From Candidatus Puniceispirillum sp. (GTDB taxonomy: Bacteria > Pseudomonadota > Alphaproteobacteria > Puniceispirillales > Puniceispirillaceae), in assembly GCA_028382965.1 (NCBI GenBank), contig JAOEUK010000013.1, forward strand, positions 1 to 44,574: a stretch of DNA of 44,574 nucleotides, read 5' to 3'. The notes beneath the pieces are model-generated. The model was given only the letters and a program-made list of their open reading frames with translations. It was not told the origin of the DNA and searched no databases. Positions 35,869 through 44,198 of the stretch are shown one piece after another. A program made the translations under genes and the position numbers. Each line of letters begins with the position of its first letter. Position 1 is the first letter of the stretch.

Positions 35869-38217
35869 ATGGTGACTTTTTTCATGGAAAATAATATCAC
35901 ACCAATGAATTTTGAAGATCTAAAACGGCAATTCGAAAAGCTGGAGAAGAAATCCCGGCGCACTGAATTACTTTTGGCAATCAATCGAAAAATTTCAAGT
36001 CTAACAGACTTGAATGAAATTTTATTTCATATCATCGCTGAGGTTGTTTCTGAGTTAAACGCGGAAAGAGGAAGTCTTTTTTTAAATGATCCTTCCACGG
36101 GTGAGCTGTATTCGCGGGTTGCCCAAGGAGAGTTGACAAGAGAAATACGTTTTCTTAACACGTCTGGAATTGCGGGCTCAGTATATCATTCCAAAGACAG
36201 TGAAATCATCCATGATGTTACGGTTGATGAGAGATTCAATAAGTCGATAGATGAAAGAACAGGATTTACAACCAAGAGTATAATTTGCACACCAATCCGC
36301 ACCACTCAAGGCGAAGTTATTGGTGTTGTTCAAGTTCTCAATAAGAACAAAGGTCGTTTTACTAAAAGTGACCTCGAAATGGTTTGCGCAATCACAGAGC
36401 AAGCTGCAGCAACTTTGCAAAATGCTCAGGGACTTGAACAGCAAGCCTTGTCGCGAGAAAAAGAAAAGCTGTTTATTGACTTGGTTTCTGATGTTACTGC
36501 AGAAATCGAACTTGGGTCACTACTTCAACGAGTAATGACAGAAGCAACCAAAATGTTAAATGCTGATCGTGCTACTCTCTTTCTACATGATCCTAAAACA
36601 AGTGAATTATTTTCACGTGTAGCAATGGGCGATAATGTGGGAGAAATCCGTCTTCCTGATAACGCTGGAATAGCTGGCTCAGTTTTTCAATCCAAAGAAA
36701 CAGTTAATATACCTCACGCATACGCTGACCTTCGTTTTAACCCTGCATTTGATAAAAAGACAGGCTACTTCACTCGTTCCATACTTTGCGTTCCCATTAT
36801 GAATAAGGATGGAATATGTATTGGTTGTACTCAGGTTCTTAATAAAAGTGGCGGTGGATTTACTGAGGAGGACGAGTCACGCCTGAAAGCCTTTACTCAA
36901 CAAGTTGCAATAGCTCTTGAGAATGCACAGCTCTTTGAAGAGGTCGCAAAAGAGCGCACATACAGTGATAGTATGCTTGCCAGTATGTCAAATGCAGTTG
37001 TGACAATTAATGAAGATGGAAAAATAGCAACTTGTAACAAGGCCGGCCTTAAAATCTTTAAAGTCATCCCAGTGCAAATCATTGGTAAAACGGTTGAAGA
37101 ATTTTTCTCAGGAAATCGATCTTGGATGCTTGAAAAATTTAACCAGTGCAATGAATCACAAGAGAATATTGATCTTATAGATGTCACATTCGAAGTTGGA
37201 AGTGAAGACGATGGAACTTTAGAAACAGTCTCTTCAAATGTGAGTTTTTTACCTCTAGAAAACAATGATCCAGATGGAAGAACGGATCAAAAGTCACAGC
37301 ATTTGGGCACATTAGTGGTTATTGAAGACATTTCAGATGAAAAAAGAATGAAATCGACCATGTCGCGATATATCGACCCCGGCATTGCTGAACAACTCAT
37401 GTCTGATGGGACAGATATAATGGGTGGCCAAGAAACTGAAGCAACGGTGCTTTTCTCTGATATACGAAGTTTTACCACGATAACAGAGACGCTAGGTGCT
37501 CAGGGCACTGTTGCGCTATTAAATGAATATTTTGATATTATGGTTGAAGCGATTAGTGAACAGGGTGGGATGGTCGACAAATTTATTGGTGATGCGATAA
37601 TGGCTGGCTTTGGAATTCCACTAGCACACGATGATGACGAGGATAGGGGAGTTCGTGCTGGAATTAATATGATCAAACGGCTTTGGGAATGGAATGGACA
37701 GAGAGAAAATGAGGGTAAGCCACCCGTTGAAATGGGCCTTGGTTTGAACACAGATAAAGTTGTGTCAGGAAATATTGGATCTAGTAAAAGGATGGATTAT
37801 ACCATGATCGGTGATGGGGTTAATTTGGCCGCTCGGCTTGAAAGTGCCTGCAAGTCTTATTCCGCTCGAATTCTGATTAGTGATTTCACCTATCAGAAAT
37901 TAAAAGGAACATATCAGGTTAGGTACATCGACGACGTGATAGTTAAGGGTAAAACAACACCAGTTGGCGTTCGGGAAGTTCTTGATTATCATACACCAAA
38001 AACTTTTCCAAACCTTATGGACAACGTGAATCATTTTAATGAGGCACGATCATCGTTTAAAGGTGGGGACTGGGACAAAGCCATCAAGTCGTTCAATGAA
38101 TGCTTGAAATGTAATCCAAAAGATAATCTGTCAAACACTTATTTGGAAAGATGTGCAATTATGAAAAAGCAGAATCCAAAGGATTGGGATGGAGTTTGGA
38201 TTATGACTTCTAAATAA
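35869..38217 (+). CDS. GAF-GAF-PAS class III adenylate/guanylate cyclase with C-terminal TPR
   Basis: A 782-residue soluble signalling protein. Two GAF domains (about 40-190 and 205-355) both contain the ADRATLFLHD / AERGSLFLND and RSILCVPI / KSIICTPI patterns. A PAS-like domain follows (about 365-485: SMSNAVVTINEDGKIATCNKAG). The class III cyclase domain (about 515-695) has metal residues in VLFSDIRSFTT and DKFIGDAIMAGFG, plus RMDYTMIGDGVNLAARLES. Lys in DKFIGD and Asp in MDYT suggest ATP as substrate. A C-terminal region (about 715-775) looks like a TPR pair. The start among ATG 35869, 35884 and 35905 is uncertain. It is probably co-transcribed with the coiled-coil gene. Confidence 0.88.
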   Translation: MVTFFMENNITPMNFEDLKRQFEKLEKKSRRTELLLAINRKISSLTDLNEILFHIIAEVVSELNAERGSLFLNDPSTGELYSRVAQGELTREIRFLNTSGIAGSVYHSKDSEIIHDVTVDERFNKSIDERTGFTTKSIICTPIRTTQGEVIGVVQVLNKNKGRFTKSDLEMVCAITEQAAATLQNAQGLEQQALSREKEKLFIDLVSDVTAEIELGSLLQRVMTEATKMLNADRATLFLHDPKTSELFSRVAMGDNVGEIRLPDNAGIAGSVFQSKETVNIPHAYADLRFNPAFDKKTGYFTRSILCVPIMNKDGICIGCTQVLNKSGGGFTEEDESRLKAFTQQVAIALENAQLFEEVAKERTYSDSMLASMSNAVVTINEDGKIATCNKAGLKIFKVIPVQIIGKTVEEFFSGNRSWMLEKFNQCNESQENIDLIDVTFEVGSEDDGTLETVSSNVSFLPLENNDPDGRTDQKSQHLGTLVVIEDISDEKRMKSTMSRYIDPGIAEQLMSDGTDIMGGQETEATVLFSDIRSFTTITETLGAQGTVALLNEYFDIMVEAISEQGGMVDKFIGDAIMAGFGIPLAHDDDEDRGVRAGINMIKRLWEWNGQRENEGKPPVEMGLGLNTDKVVSGNIGSSKRMDYTMIGDGVNLAARLESACKSYSARILISDFTYQKLKGTYQVRYIDDVIVKGKTTPVGVREVLDYHTPKTFPNLMDNVNHFNEARSSFKGGDWDKAIKSFNECLKCNPKDNLSNTYLERCAIMKKQNPKDWDGVWIMTSK

Positions 38218-38218
38218 A

Positions 38219-38250
38219 CGTAGTGCCAAACCGTTATCGATGGTACTACG
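38219..38250 (+). terminator. Hairpin after the GAF-cyclase gene
   Basis: CGTAGTGCCA (38219-38228) pairs with TGGTACTACG (38241-38250), ten pairs with one G-T, and a 12-nt loop, starting 2 bases after the stop codon. There is no T-tract, so it may be a Rho-dependent 3' end or mRNA-stabilising hairpin. Confidence 0.45.
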
Positions 38251-38476
38251 TTGCAAAGAAAAGCTTAGGTCATAATTTCAAAAATTCCTACTCCGTGGCT
38301 TTTTGGATTTTGACTCTAGTGCAACACTGTTAAATGTTAACGATAAATTTAATTAGCAACATAGTTTGAGTTATACTTAGTATGATAGAGTTTTTATAAT
38401 TAGATAAGATCTTTTAGAGAAGTGTTTTTGAAGGTTCTTAAAATAAAACTAAGTCTCCAAGATTTGAGGTCCGGAC

Positions 38477-39805
38477 ATGAAAAGTTTACTATTTAAAAAG
38501 CGCAACCCGATATATGTGTATGCTTTTTTGTTGGCGATTAGTCCCGGGCCTGCCTTAGGCATGACGTTGGAAAATGCTCTAATGCAAAGCCTCAAAACTT
38601 CAAATAAAGTAGCATCTTCTCGGGAGGGCTGGGTGGCTGCACGTGAGTCAATATTTGCCAGTGGTTCTACTAAGGAAACTTCCTTTAAGTATTCTGGCTC
38701 TACATCCTTAACTGAGGCTGATAGTGGCAGTGGGTACAAAAGTTCCGATTCGTATTCAAACAAGATTACCATGTCTAGAAATTTATACGATGGCGGTCAA
38801 TCAAAGGAAAACCGTCTAAAAGCTGAAATAAGTTTGCAAAGAACAACTGCTCAATATAAGGGAACAGAGCAAGGCGTTATTCTTGAGACGGTACAATCAT
38901 TTCTGGGCTTGATAAAGTCACGACAGGAATATGAATTGCAAACAAAAAATTTAGATAGATTAAAACAGCATGTTACAGCTGCAGAAGTAAGGGTTTCGCA
39001 GGGGACAGATACACTTACGAGTCTTGCTGAAGCTAAAGCCCGCTTCGCAAGGGCGCGGGCGGATACAGCGCTAGCAAAAGCGCAGCTTGAAAGCTCAGAC
39101 GATAGTTTTGTGAAACTTACAGGTGTAAGTTCTGCTACTGAGATCAAATTCCCAGAGCTGTTAAATGTAAAACAGATGCTTCCAGAAACAATTGGTTTGG
39201 CAGAAGAGCTGGCATTAAAAAACAATCCGTCAGTCTTGACAGCGATGGCGGCTGAGAAAGCGGCGTCTCAAGACTTAGTCATAACTAAGACTAAGCAAAA
39301 TTCAACAGTTGCTTTCAGTCTTTCAGCCACGGATGGTAAGTCCTCTGACTCACTCGCAGCGTCGCTTACGCTCTCAGCACCGCTCTACGCAACTAATTCG
39401 ACCACTTCAAATGCTCGTAAGACAGTTGCATTACATTCTAAATCTATGATTGACCTCCGCGAGGCACTGAGCGCTGCTAAACTTAAAGCAAGAGCAGCTT
39501 TTCGGGATTGGGATGCGGTAAAAATCACTTCGAATGCTGTTGAGGCTGAAGTAGAAGCGTCTCGGTTAGTTCAGAAGGGTGTTTCCAATGAAGTAAAGTA
39601 TGGTCTTAAAACAACGCTAGATATGTTGGACGCAGAGAAAAGTTTTTCTGAAGCAGAGCTCCGCCTTGTGAAAGCTAATCACGATGAAATCCTGGCAGAA
39701 TTTGAGCTCATTAGCGCTGTTGGAAAGCTAACTCTGGAAAATCTTGGTTTAGGGAATCCTCTGATACCATTGGATGAAATTCCGAGGCCTAAAAATCCTC
39801 TTTAA
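38477..39805 (+). CDS. TolC-family outer-membrane efflux/secretion protein
   Basis: A 442-residue protein. An N-terminal signal peptide (LLFKKRNPIYVYAFLLAISPGPALG, split here as a basic start then a hydrophobic core) precedes a TolC-like body. The body has two OEP-type repeats: helices around residues 80-210 with NLYDGGQSKENRLKAEISL, and around 260-425 with VSNEVKYGLKTTLDMLDAEKSF. It would form the trimeric outer-membrane duct of a tripartite secretion machine. GAGG is well spaced before ATG 38477. It converges on the adaptor/ABC operon, so it is very likely its outer-membrane partner, though transcribed separately. Confidence 0.85.
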   Translation: MKSLLFKKRNPIYVYAFLLAISPGPALGMTLENALMQSLKTSNKVASSREGWVAARESIFASGSTKETSFKYSGSTSLTEADSGSGYKSSDSYSNKITMSRNLYDGGQSKENRLKAEISLQRTTAQYKGTEQGVILETVQSFLGLIKSRQEYELQTKNLDRLKQHVTAAEVRVSQGTDTLTSLAEAKARFARARADTALAKAQLESSDDSFVKLTGVSSATEIKFPELLNVKQMLPETIGLAEELALKNNPSVLTAMAAEKAASQDLVITKTKQNSTVAFSLSATDGKSSDSLAASLTLSAPLYATNSTTSNARKTVALHSKSMIDLREALSAAKLKARAAFRDWDAVKITSNAVEAEVEASRLVQKGVSNEVKYGLKTTLDMLDAEKSFSEAELRLVKANHDEILAEFELISAVGKLTLENLGLGNPLIPLDEIPRPKNPL

Positions 39806-39879
39806 TATTAGCTTTTATTTGTAGAAAAAGGCTTAAATGAAAAGCTCAAACTAAATGAGATCGGCATTTGCAATTGTAA

Positions 39880-39896
39880 GCTTAAAGTTTAAGCTC
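39880..39896. terminator. Possible hairpin between TolC and HlyD genes
   Basis: AGCTTAAA (39880-39887) and TTTAAGCT (39889-39896) form an inverted repeat with a 1-nt centre in the convergent 170-bp gap. The stem is A/T-rich with no clear T-tract. It could be a weak bidirectional terminator or a palindromic protein site. Confidence 0.25.
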
Positions 39897-39975
39897 AAAA
39901 ACAGAATTTAACAAAAAACTTAAGGCAATAGTCTATCTTAAACCGCCCCGCATATTATGATGAATAAAATAGCTC

Positions 39976-41955
39976 TTACGGTTCCCTGAAGGAAGTTTCA
40001 AGTGTCTTAATGACAGGAAATAATAAGAACGTCATGACTGTTCTCTTTCCTGATATAATGTTTCCATTCACACTCATACTTGGCAATAGCTTAAACCCCT
40101 CTGGGAGCTTAACCAAATTATTATCAGTGATTTTTATCTCAGCCCGATAAACACTATTTTTCTCTCCAAAAACGTCTTCATCAACGGTGTCCTTTGATAA
40201 AAGCGATACTTCGCCAAGGAGCTCACCATGTTTTTGTGAGGGCAGGGAGTCCAGCATTATTTTGACTTTGGCTCCCTCATAAACATGCGTAATGTCGGCC
40301 GGATCAATATCAACCTCAACATGAAAATCTAAATCATTTGGCACTAGGGTGGCGATTACATCGCCCGGTTTAATGACTGTACCTTGAAAACGATCTTCAA
40401 GCTTCAAGACGGTGCCAGCAATTGGTGCAACTAATTTAACGTCTTCAATTTGACGTGATAACTTGATAAGTTTTTCTGAAGAGCTTTGACGTTTAAGAGC
40501 TAAATCCTTTAACAACTTATTCTTTTCTCGCAATTTCCCGGAGACGAATTTTTCTTGTTCCAAATTAGCCTTCATCAGCTCTAAGGAGTTTTCTTCTCTG
40601 TCGATACCAATATTTTGAATATCAGATGCCAACTTTCTCTCACGCTGCTCAAGGCTGTTAAGTTCCGTTGAAAGACGCTGCATATCTTCAAAGGTACTGG
40701 CAATTTGTGACGTAAGATATTTTTCTAGATTATAAATCTTTTTTTCATACTCTGCCTTAGGAATAATCTGCTGGGCAATTAAGGCCTTGGATCTATTAAC
40801 CTCTCCTTTGAGATCAGTAAGCAAAGTTTGAATTTCGGCTGTTTTACTATTGAAATAGTCTAGCGCCTCACTGGTTTCATCAACCTCGTAAGGTTTATTT
40901 TGAAGGTAAGCAAGCAATTGGGTCTTAACATTAAGGCGTTGGCGTTTAGTCTTAATATCGGGACGAACTGCTTTGCTTAATTCTTCCTGAAGTGAGATGC
41001 CTTTTAATTTTGTGCGCTCTAATTTTACTTCTAATCCTGAGACCTTCGCAATGTGACCTTTGTTTTGCATTTTTATTTCACGAACCTGGTCGTCAAACAT
41101 TGCCAATTGAAGATCACCGGTGGGCGCTTCAAAATCTTTATCTAATATAAAATTTAATTCAGCCTTTGTGCGAATAATGTCAGTTTCAGTTGCTGCTAAT
41201 TCATCCCGTGTATTACGGAAATCTGAAGCAATCAGTGTTTCGTCAAACAAGGCGATTGGCTGGCCTTTCTTAACATCATCACCTTCTCTTACAAGAATTG
41301 TTTTAACTACTGACGAATGATTTGATTGAACTTCAACGTTTGCAATTGACGTCAGAATTTTCCCGCGGGCTGACACAGTGACATCAATTTCTGCTAAGCT
41401 GGCCCACACACCAAAACTTACAACCATCGCAATAATGGCCATTCCAGCAATTGCTAGCGGTTTTTTGGGTGAGATTTTTGCAAACTCATCTAGATCATCA
41501 TTAAATTCACGCAGTGTTCGCTGCGTGTAGGTGTCAATTGCTGTACCTTTTGTCGATTCGTTTACCGTTTCTAGACTAGTGCCTACTTCTTCACTAAAAG
41601 CATCCCTGTTCAACCGTTCATTTGCTGTTCGGACATAACTTGCTAGACGCCGCATCATTTCTATAGATGCGGTTGGTGAACTTGACAGGTGCTTTTTTAG
41701 TTGCTCTTCAGAGATTACCTTTAAAGTACATTCAGTCTTGGCCCTAGCAGAAGCGCTTCTGGCACTGCCATCTATAATTGCCATCTCACCAAAAAGAGCT
41801 CCTTTTTCAAGCTCAGTCAAAACTGTTTGTTGGTCCCCTGTAAACTTTACAAGTTCAACTGTACCGCTATCAATCATGAAGGCGGTTTGTCCAAACTCCC
41901 CTTCTCGAAAGATATAGTCACCTGGAAGAAGGGTTAAAATTTCATCTTTACTCAT
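39976..41955 (-). CDS. HlyD-type periplasmic adaptor fused to N-terminal cyclic-nucleotide-binding domain
   Basis: A 659-residue protein. Residues about 5-120 are a cyclic-nucleotide-binding domain: GDYIFREGEFGQTAFMIDSG, then the phosphate-binding cassette FGEMAIIDGSARSASARA with Glu57 (ribose contact) and Arg66 (phosphate contact) both kept. A linker leads to one membrane helix (about 167-187, AIAGMAIIAMVVSFGVWASL). The rest is a type I secretion adaptor: a lipoyl half-motif near 205-235 (VKTILVREGDDVKKGQPIALFD), a long coiled coil (about 240-500), the second lipoyl half VKLVAPIAGTVLKLEDRFQG, and a beta-barrel part. The start overlaps the ABC stop by 4 bp. The topology places the nucleotide domain in the cytoplasm beside the ABC protein. 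Ordinary HlyD proteins have only a short cytoplasmic tail. Confidence 0.9.
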   Translation of the reverse strand: MSKDEILTLLPGDYIFREGEFGQTAFMIDSGTVELVKFTGDQQTVLTELEKGALFGEMAIIDGSARSASARAKTECTLKVISEEQLKKHLSSSPTASIEMMRRLASYVRTANERLNRDAFSEEVGTSLETVNESTKGTAIDTYTQRTLREFNDDLDEFAKISPKKPLAIAGMAIIAMVVSFGVWASLAEIDVTVSARGKILTSIANVEVQSNHSSVVKTILVREGDDVKKGQPIALFDETLIASDFRNTRDELAATETDIIRTKAELNFILDKDFEAPTGDLQLAMFDDQVREIKMQNKGHIAKVSGLEVKLERTKLKGISLQEELSKAVRPDIKTKRQRLNVKTQLLAYLQNKPYEVDETSEALDYFNSKTAEIQTLLTDLKGEVNRSKALIAQQIIPKAEYEKKIYNLEKYLTSQIASTFEDMQRLSTELNSLEQRERKLASDIQNIGIDREENSLELMKANLEQEKFVSGKLREKNKLLKDLALKRQSSSEKLIKLSRQIEDVKLVAPIAGTVLKLEDRFQGTVIKPGDVIATLVPNDLDFHVEVDIDPADITHVYEGAKVKIMLDSLPSQKHGELLGEVSLLSKDTVDEDVFGEKNSVYRAEIKITDNNLVKLPEGFKLLPSMSVNGNIISGKRTVMTFLLFPVIKTLETSFREP

Positions 41956-44129
41956 GGTAAAACACTCTTGGTTGAGGCTTTAAAAGCTTGTTCGAATTTG
42001 GGACTGATAACACGGAGTTGTTTTCTCATCAATTCCTGAGCCGGGCCATCTTGCTCAAGTATACTCCCGGTCGGACCAAATTGTGCTAAATTTGGCCCTG
42101 CAAAAAACATGAGTTTTTTGCAGACTGTTAGATTATGGAGGTCTCTTGAAATAAGAATCACAGTTCGACTTTTTGAAATTTGATCAAATGACTCTTTAAA
42201 GCCAAGGACGCTGTCCGTATCCATTTCGGAAAAGATGTCATCAAGAATTAGGATTTTTGGATTTCTAATAAGGGCCCGGGCTAGGGATAGTTTAATTTGA
42301 AGGTCTGCGTTCCAAATCTCCTTAAGATCATCGATCTGGGTCTCCACTGTTACATTTAGTTTTTCCAGTGCGCTCTCAGCATTCGCCATTTTACAAGCCC
42401 ATGTTATCCGATCGTTATTGGCGTTTGGCAAAACTCTTTGAAAATTATCTCGCAGTGAGCCAGGAAAAAAGTGATTGGTTTTATCAACTAATGCAATATT
42501 TGAACGTAAGTGCTGAAGATTAAAAGTTGAAACGTCATTTCCATCAATCAAGATTGACCCAGACGACACTGGAAACAGGCCTTGCAAGAGGTGCCCAACT
42601 GAACTTGCAGTGTCTGTATTTTCCTGAGAGTAGCAAATTCCGACAGTCTCATTCACATCGATTGAGAATGAGGCATTTTCTAAAACTGTAGACGTTTGAT
42701 CCCGGATGAAAGTAACATCCTGGAAACTAACGGAACCCACCATGTCATGAAAATTGCCAGATGTTTTGTTTTCTGAAGACAAATTACTGGCTGATGCAAA
42801 GGCATCCAACATGCCTGATAGTTTTTTCATTTCACCTGGAAATTCAACGAGTGACTGAGCTGGACGGAATATTTTACCAATTAGCATGTTAACACCAATT
42901 AAAACACCTGCTGACAAGGCGCCATCAAAAACCATTAGAACGCCAATAAACAGCACAACAACTGTCAATATATTATTCAATAATGTTCCAAATTCACTGA
43001 TAAATGCCCCACTTGATAGGTTTTTATCATTGGAGCGGAGAAAATTTCCTTCAACCGTCTTCCACTCCTTAATTACATCACGCTCGAGCCCAAGCCTTTT
43101 TATGTCGATAAAGCCTTCGCCAACAGAAGTGAGAACTTTTTGACGTTCATTGGAATCAGCAGAGAACGCTTTGGTGACTGCTTGATTGCGTCGTTCATGA
43201 AGAGCGTTTATCACACAATTCAGCAAAGAAACGGCAACAACAATAGCCCCAAGGATTGGGCTATACACAATAAGAATAGGTACAAATAACAGAACAGCCA
43301 CGAGGTCGGTTATAATGCCAAGAAATTTTGTGATAATGACTGATCTTATGTTGTTCAGGCTTTGTCCTAAATTAGGGAACTGACGGCTTTGCTCTTTGAA
43401 TGTTGAAACTGGCAAATTCATAATTTGATTAAATATAAGCATACCATATTTAGCCTCAATTTTAGCTGCTGCAAGGTTAATTATAGCTGACTTGTAGTAG
43501 GTAAGAAGGAAGTTGAAAATGTGAGCGATTAAGACACCAGAAGCTACAACATATAAGGTAGAATAACTCTCGTAGTTGACAACCTTGTCTAGAACAATCA
43601 TCAAAAATACAATTGGCGCCAGGGCAAAAATATTAATAAAAAGTATTATCAGAACTAACTGCGCACAGACCCATTTATCTTCCAGTATATCGTCGAATAT
43701 TGCCCCAACACTAATTTCACCAGAATCAAGCCTGAGTTTCCTGGATTTTTTAAAAATCAGTCCAGAGCCATTCCAAAGAGCTTTAAATTCGTCAACATTA
43801 ATTGTCTCAGCTTTTGGAGCGGTCGCTTTTGGGTCAATGACTGTGACAGTTTGGGATTCGCCGCTATCTGCAGAAAATTTCAGTACTATCACGTACCGCC
43901 CATTTTTCAATTGTGCTAGAACGGGTTCTTTTTTTACTGCTGCAGACAATCCATCAATGCTTGTTTTAAGTGCGCGACAAACCAACGAATGGTCACGCGA
44001 CAACTTTTTTATTTCACCAAAGCCAAGCTCCCGTGAATCAATATCGTTAAATTTATTAAATTGTTGCTCGCCAAGTTCAACACCTAACCGTCGCGCAATA
44101 ATTTGGAGGCCAATGGCACCTGAGAGCAT
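41952..44129 (-). CDS. HlyB-like type I secretion ABC protein with degenerate ATPase motifs
   Basis: A 725-residue protein with an N-terminal C39-peptidase-like domain (about 1-130) lacking the catalytic Cys, a membrane domain (about 150-420, several hydrophobic helices such as LIILFINIFALAPIVFLMIVLD), and a C-terminal ABC domain (about 465-700). The ABC motifs are degenerate. The Walker A position reads YSQENTDTA (500-508) with Asp506 in place of Lys. LSGGQ is replaced by WNADL (606-610). Walker B LILDD keeps Asp630 but has Asp631 instead of the catalytic Glu, and the switch His is Arg662. It should not hydrolyse ATP as a normal ABC domain. A stop codon five codons upstream limits the start to ATG 44129. 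The overlap with the adaptor gene shows tight coupling. Confidence 0.88.
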   Translation of the reverse strand: MLSGAIGLQIIARRLGVELGEQQFNKFNDIDSRELGFGEIKKLSRDHSLVCRALKTSIDGLSAAVKKEPVLAQLKNGRYVIVLKFSADSGESQTVTVIDPKATAPKAETINVDEFKALWNGSGLIFKKSRKLRLDSGEISVGAIFDDILEDKWVCAQLVLIILFINIFALAPIVFLMIVLDKVVNYESYSTLYVVASGVLIAHIFNFLLTYYKSAIINLAAAKIEAKYGMLIFNQIMNLPVSTFKEQSRQFPNLGQSLNNIRSVIITKFLGIITDLVAVLLFVPILIVYSPILGAIVVAVSLLNCVINALHERRNQAVTKAFSADSNERQKVLTSVGEGFIDIKRLGLERDVIKEWKTVEGNFLRSNDKNLSSGAFISEFGTLLNNILTVVVLFIGVLMVFDGALSAGVLIGVNMLIGKIFRPAQSLVEFPGEMKKLSGMLDAFASASNLSSENKTSGNFHDMVGSVSFQDVTFIRDQTSTVLENASFSIDVNETVGICYSQENTDTASSVGHLLQGLFPVSSGSILIDGNDVSTFNLQHLRSNIALVDKTNHFFPGSLRDNFQRVLPNANNDRITWACKMANAESALEKLNVTVETQIDDLKEIWNADLQIKLSLARALIRNPKILILDDIFSEMDTDSVLGFKESFDQISKSRTVILISRDLHNLTVCKKLMFFAGPNLAQFGPTGSILEQDGPAQELMRKQLRVISPKFEQAFKASTKSVLP

Positions 44130-44153
44130 AATCCCTGATCCTTAAGATAGAAA

Positions 44154-44186
44154 ATTCCGGCACTAAAAAATTATTAGTGCCGGAAT
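44154..44186 (-). terminator. Strong intergenic hairpin between repeat ORF and ABC gene
   Basis: A perfect 12-bp stem, ATTCCGGCACTA (44154-44165) and TAGTGCCGGAAT (44175-44186), with a 9-nt loop that can add one more A-T pair. On the - strand it is followed by TTTTC. It lies after the stop of the - strand ORF at 44199 and before the ABC start, so it can end or attenuate transcription into the secretion genes. Confidence 0.75.
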
Positions 44187-44198
44187 AAAAGTTTTGAA

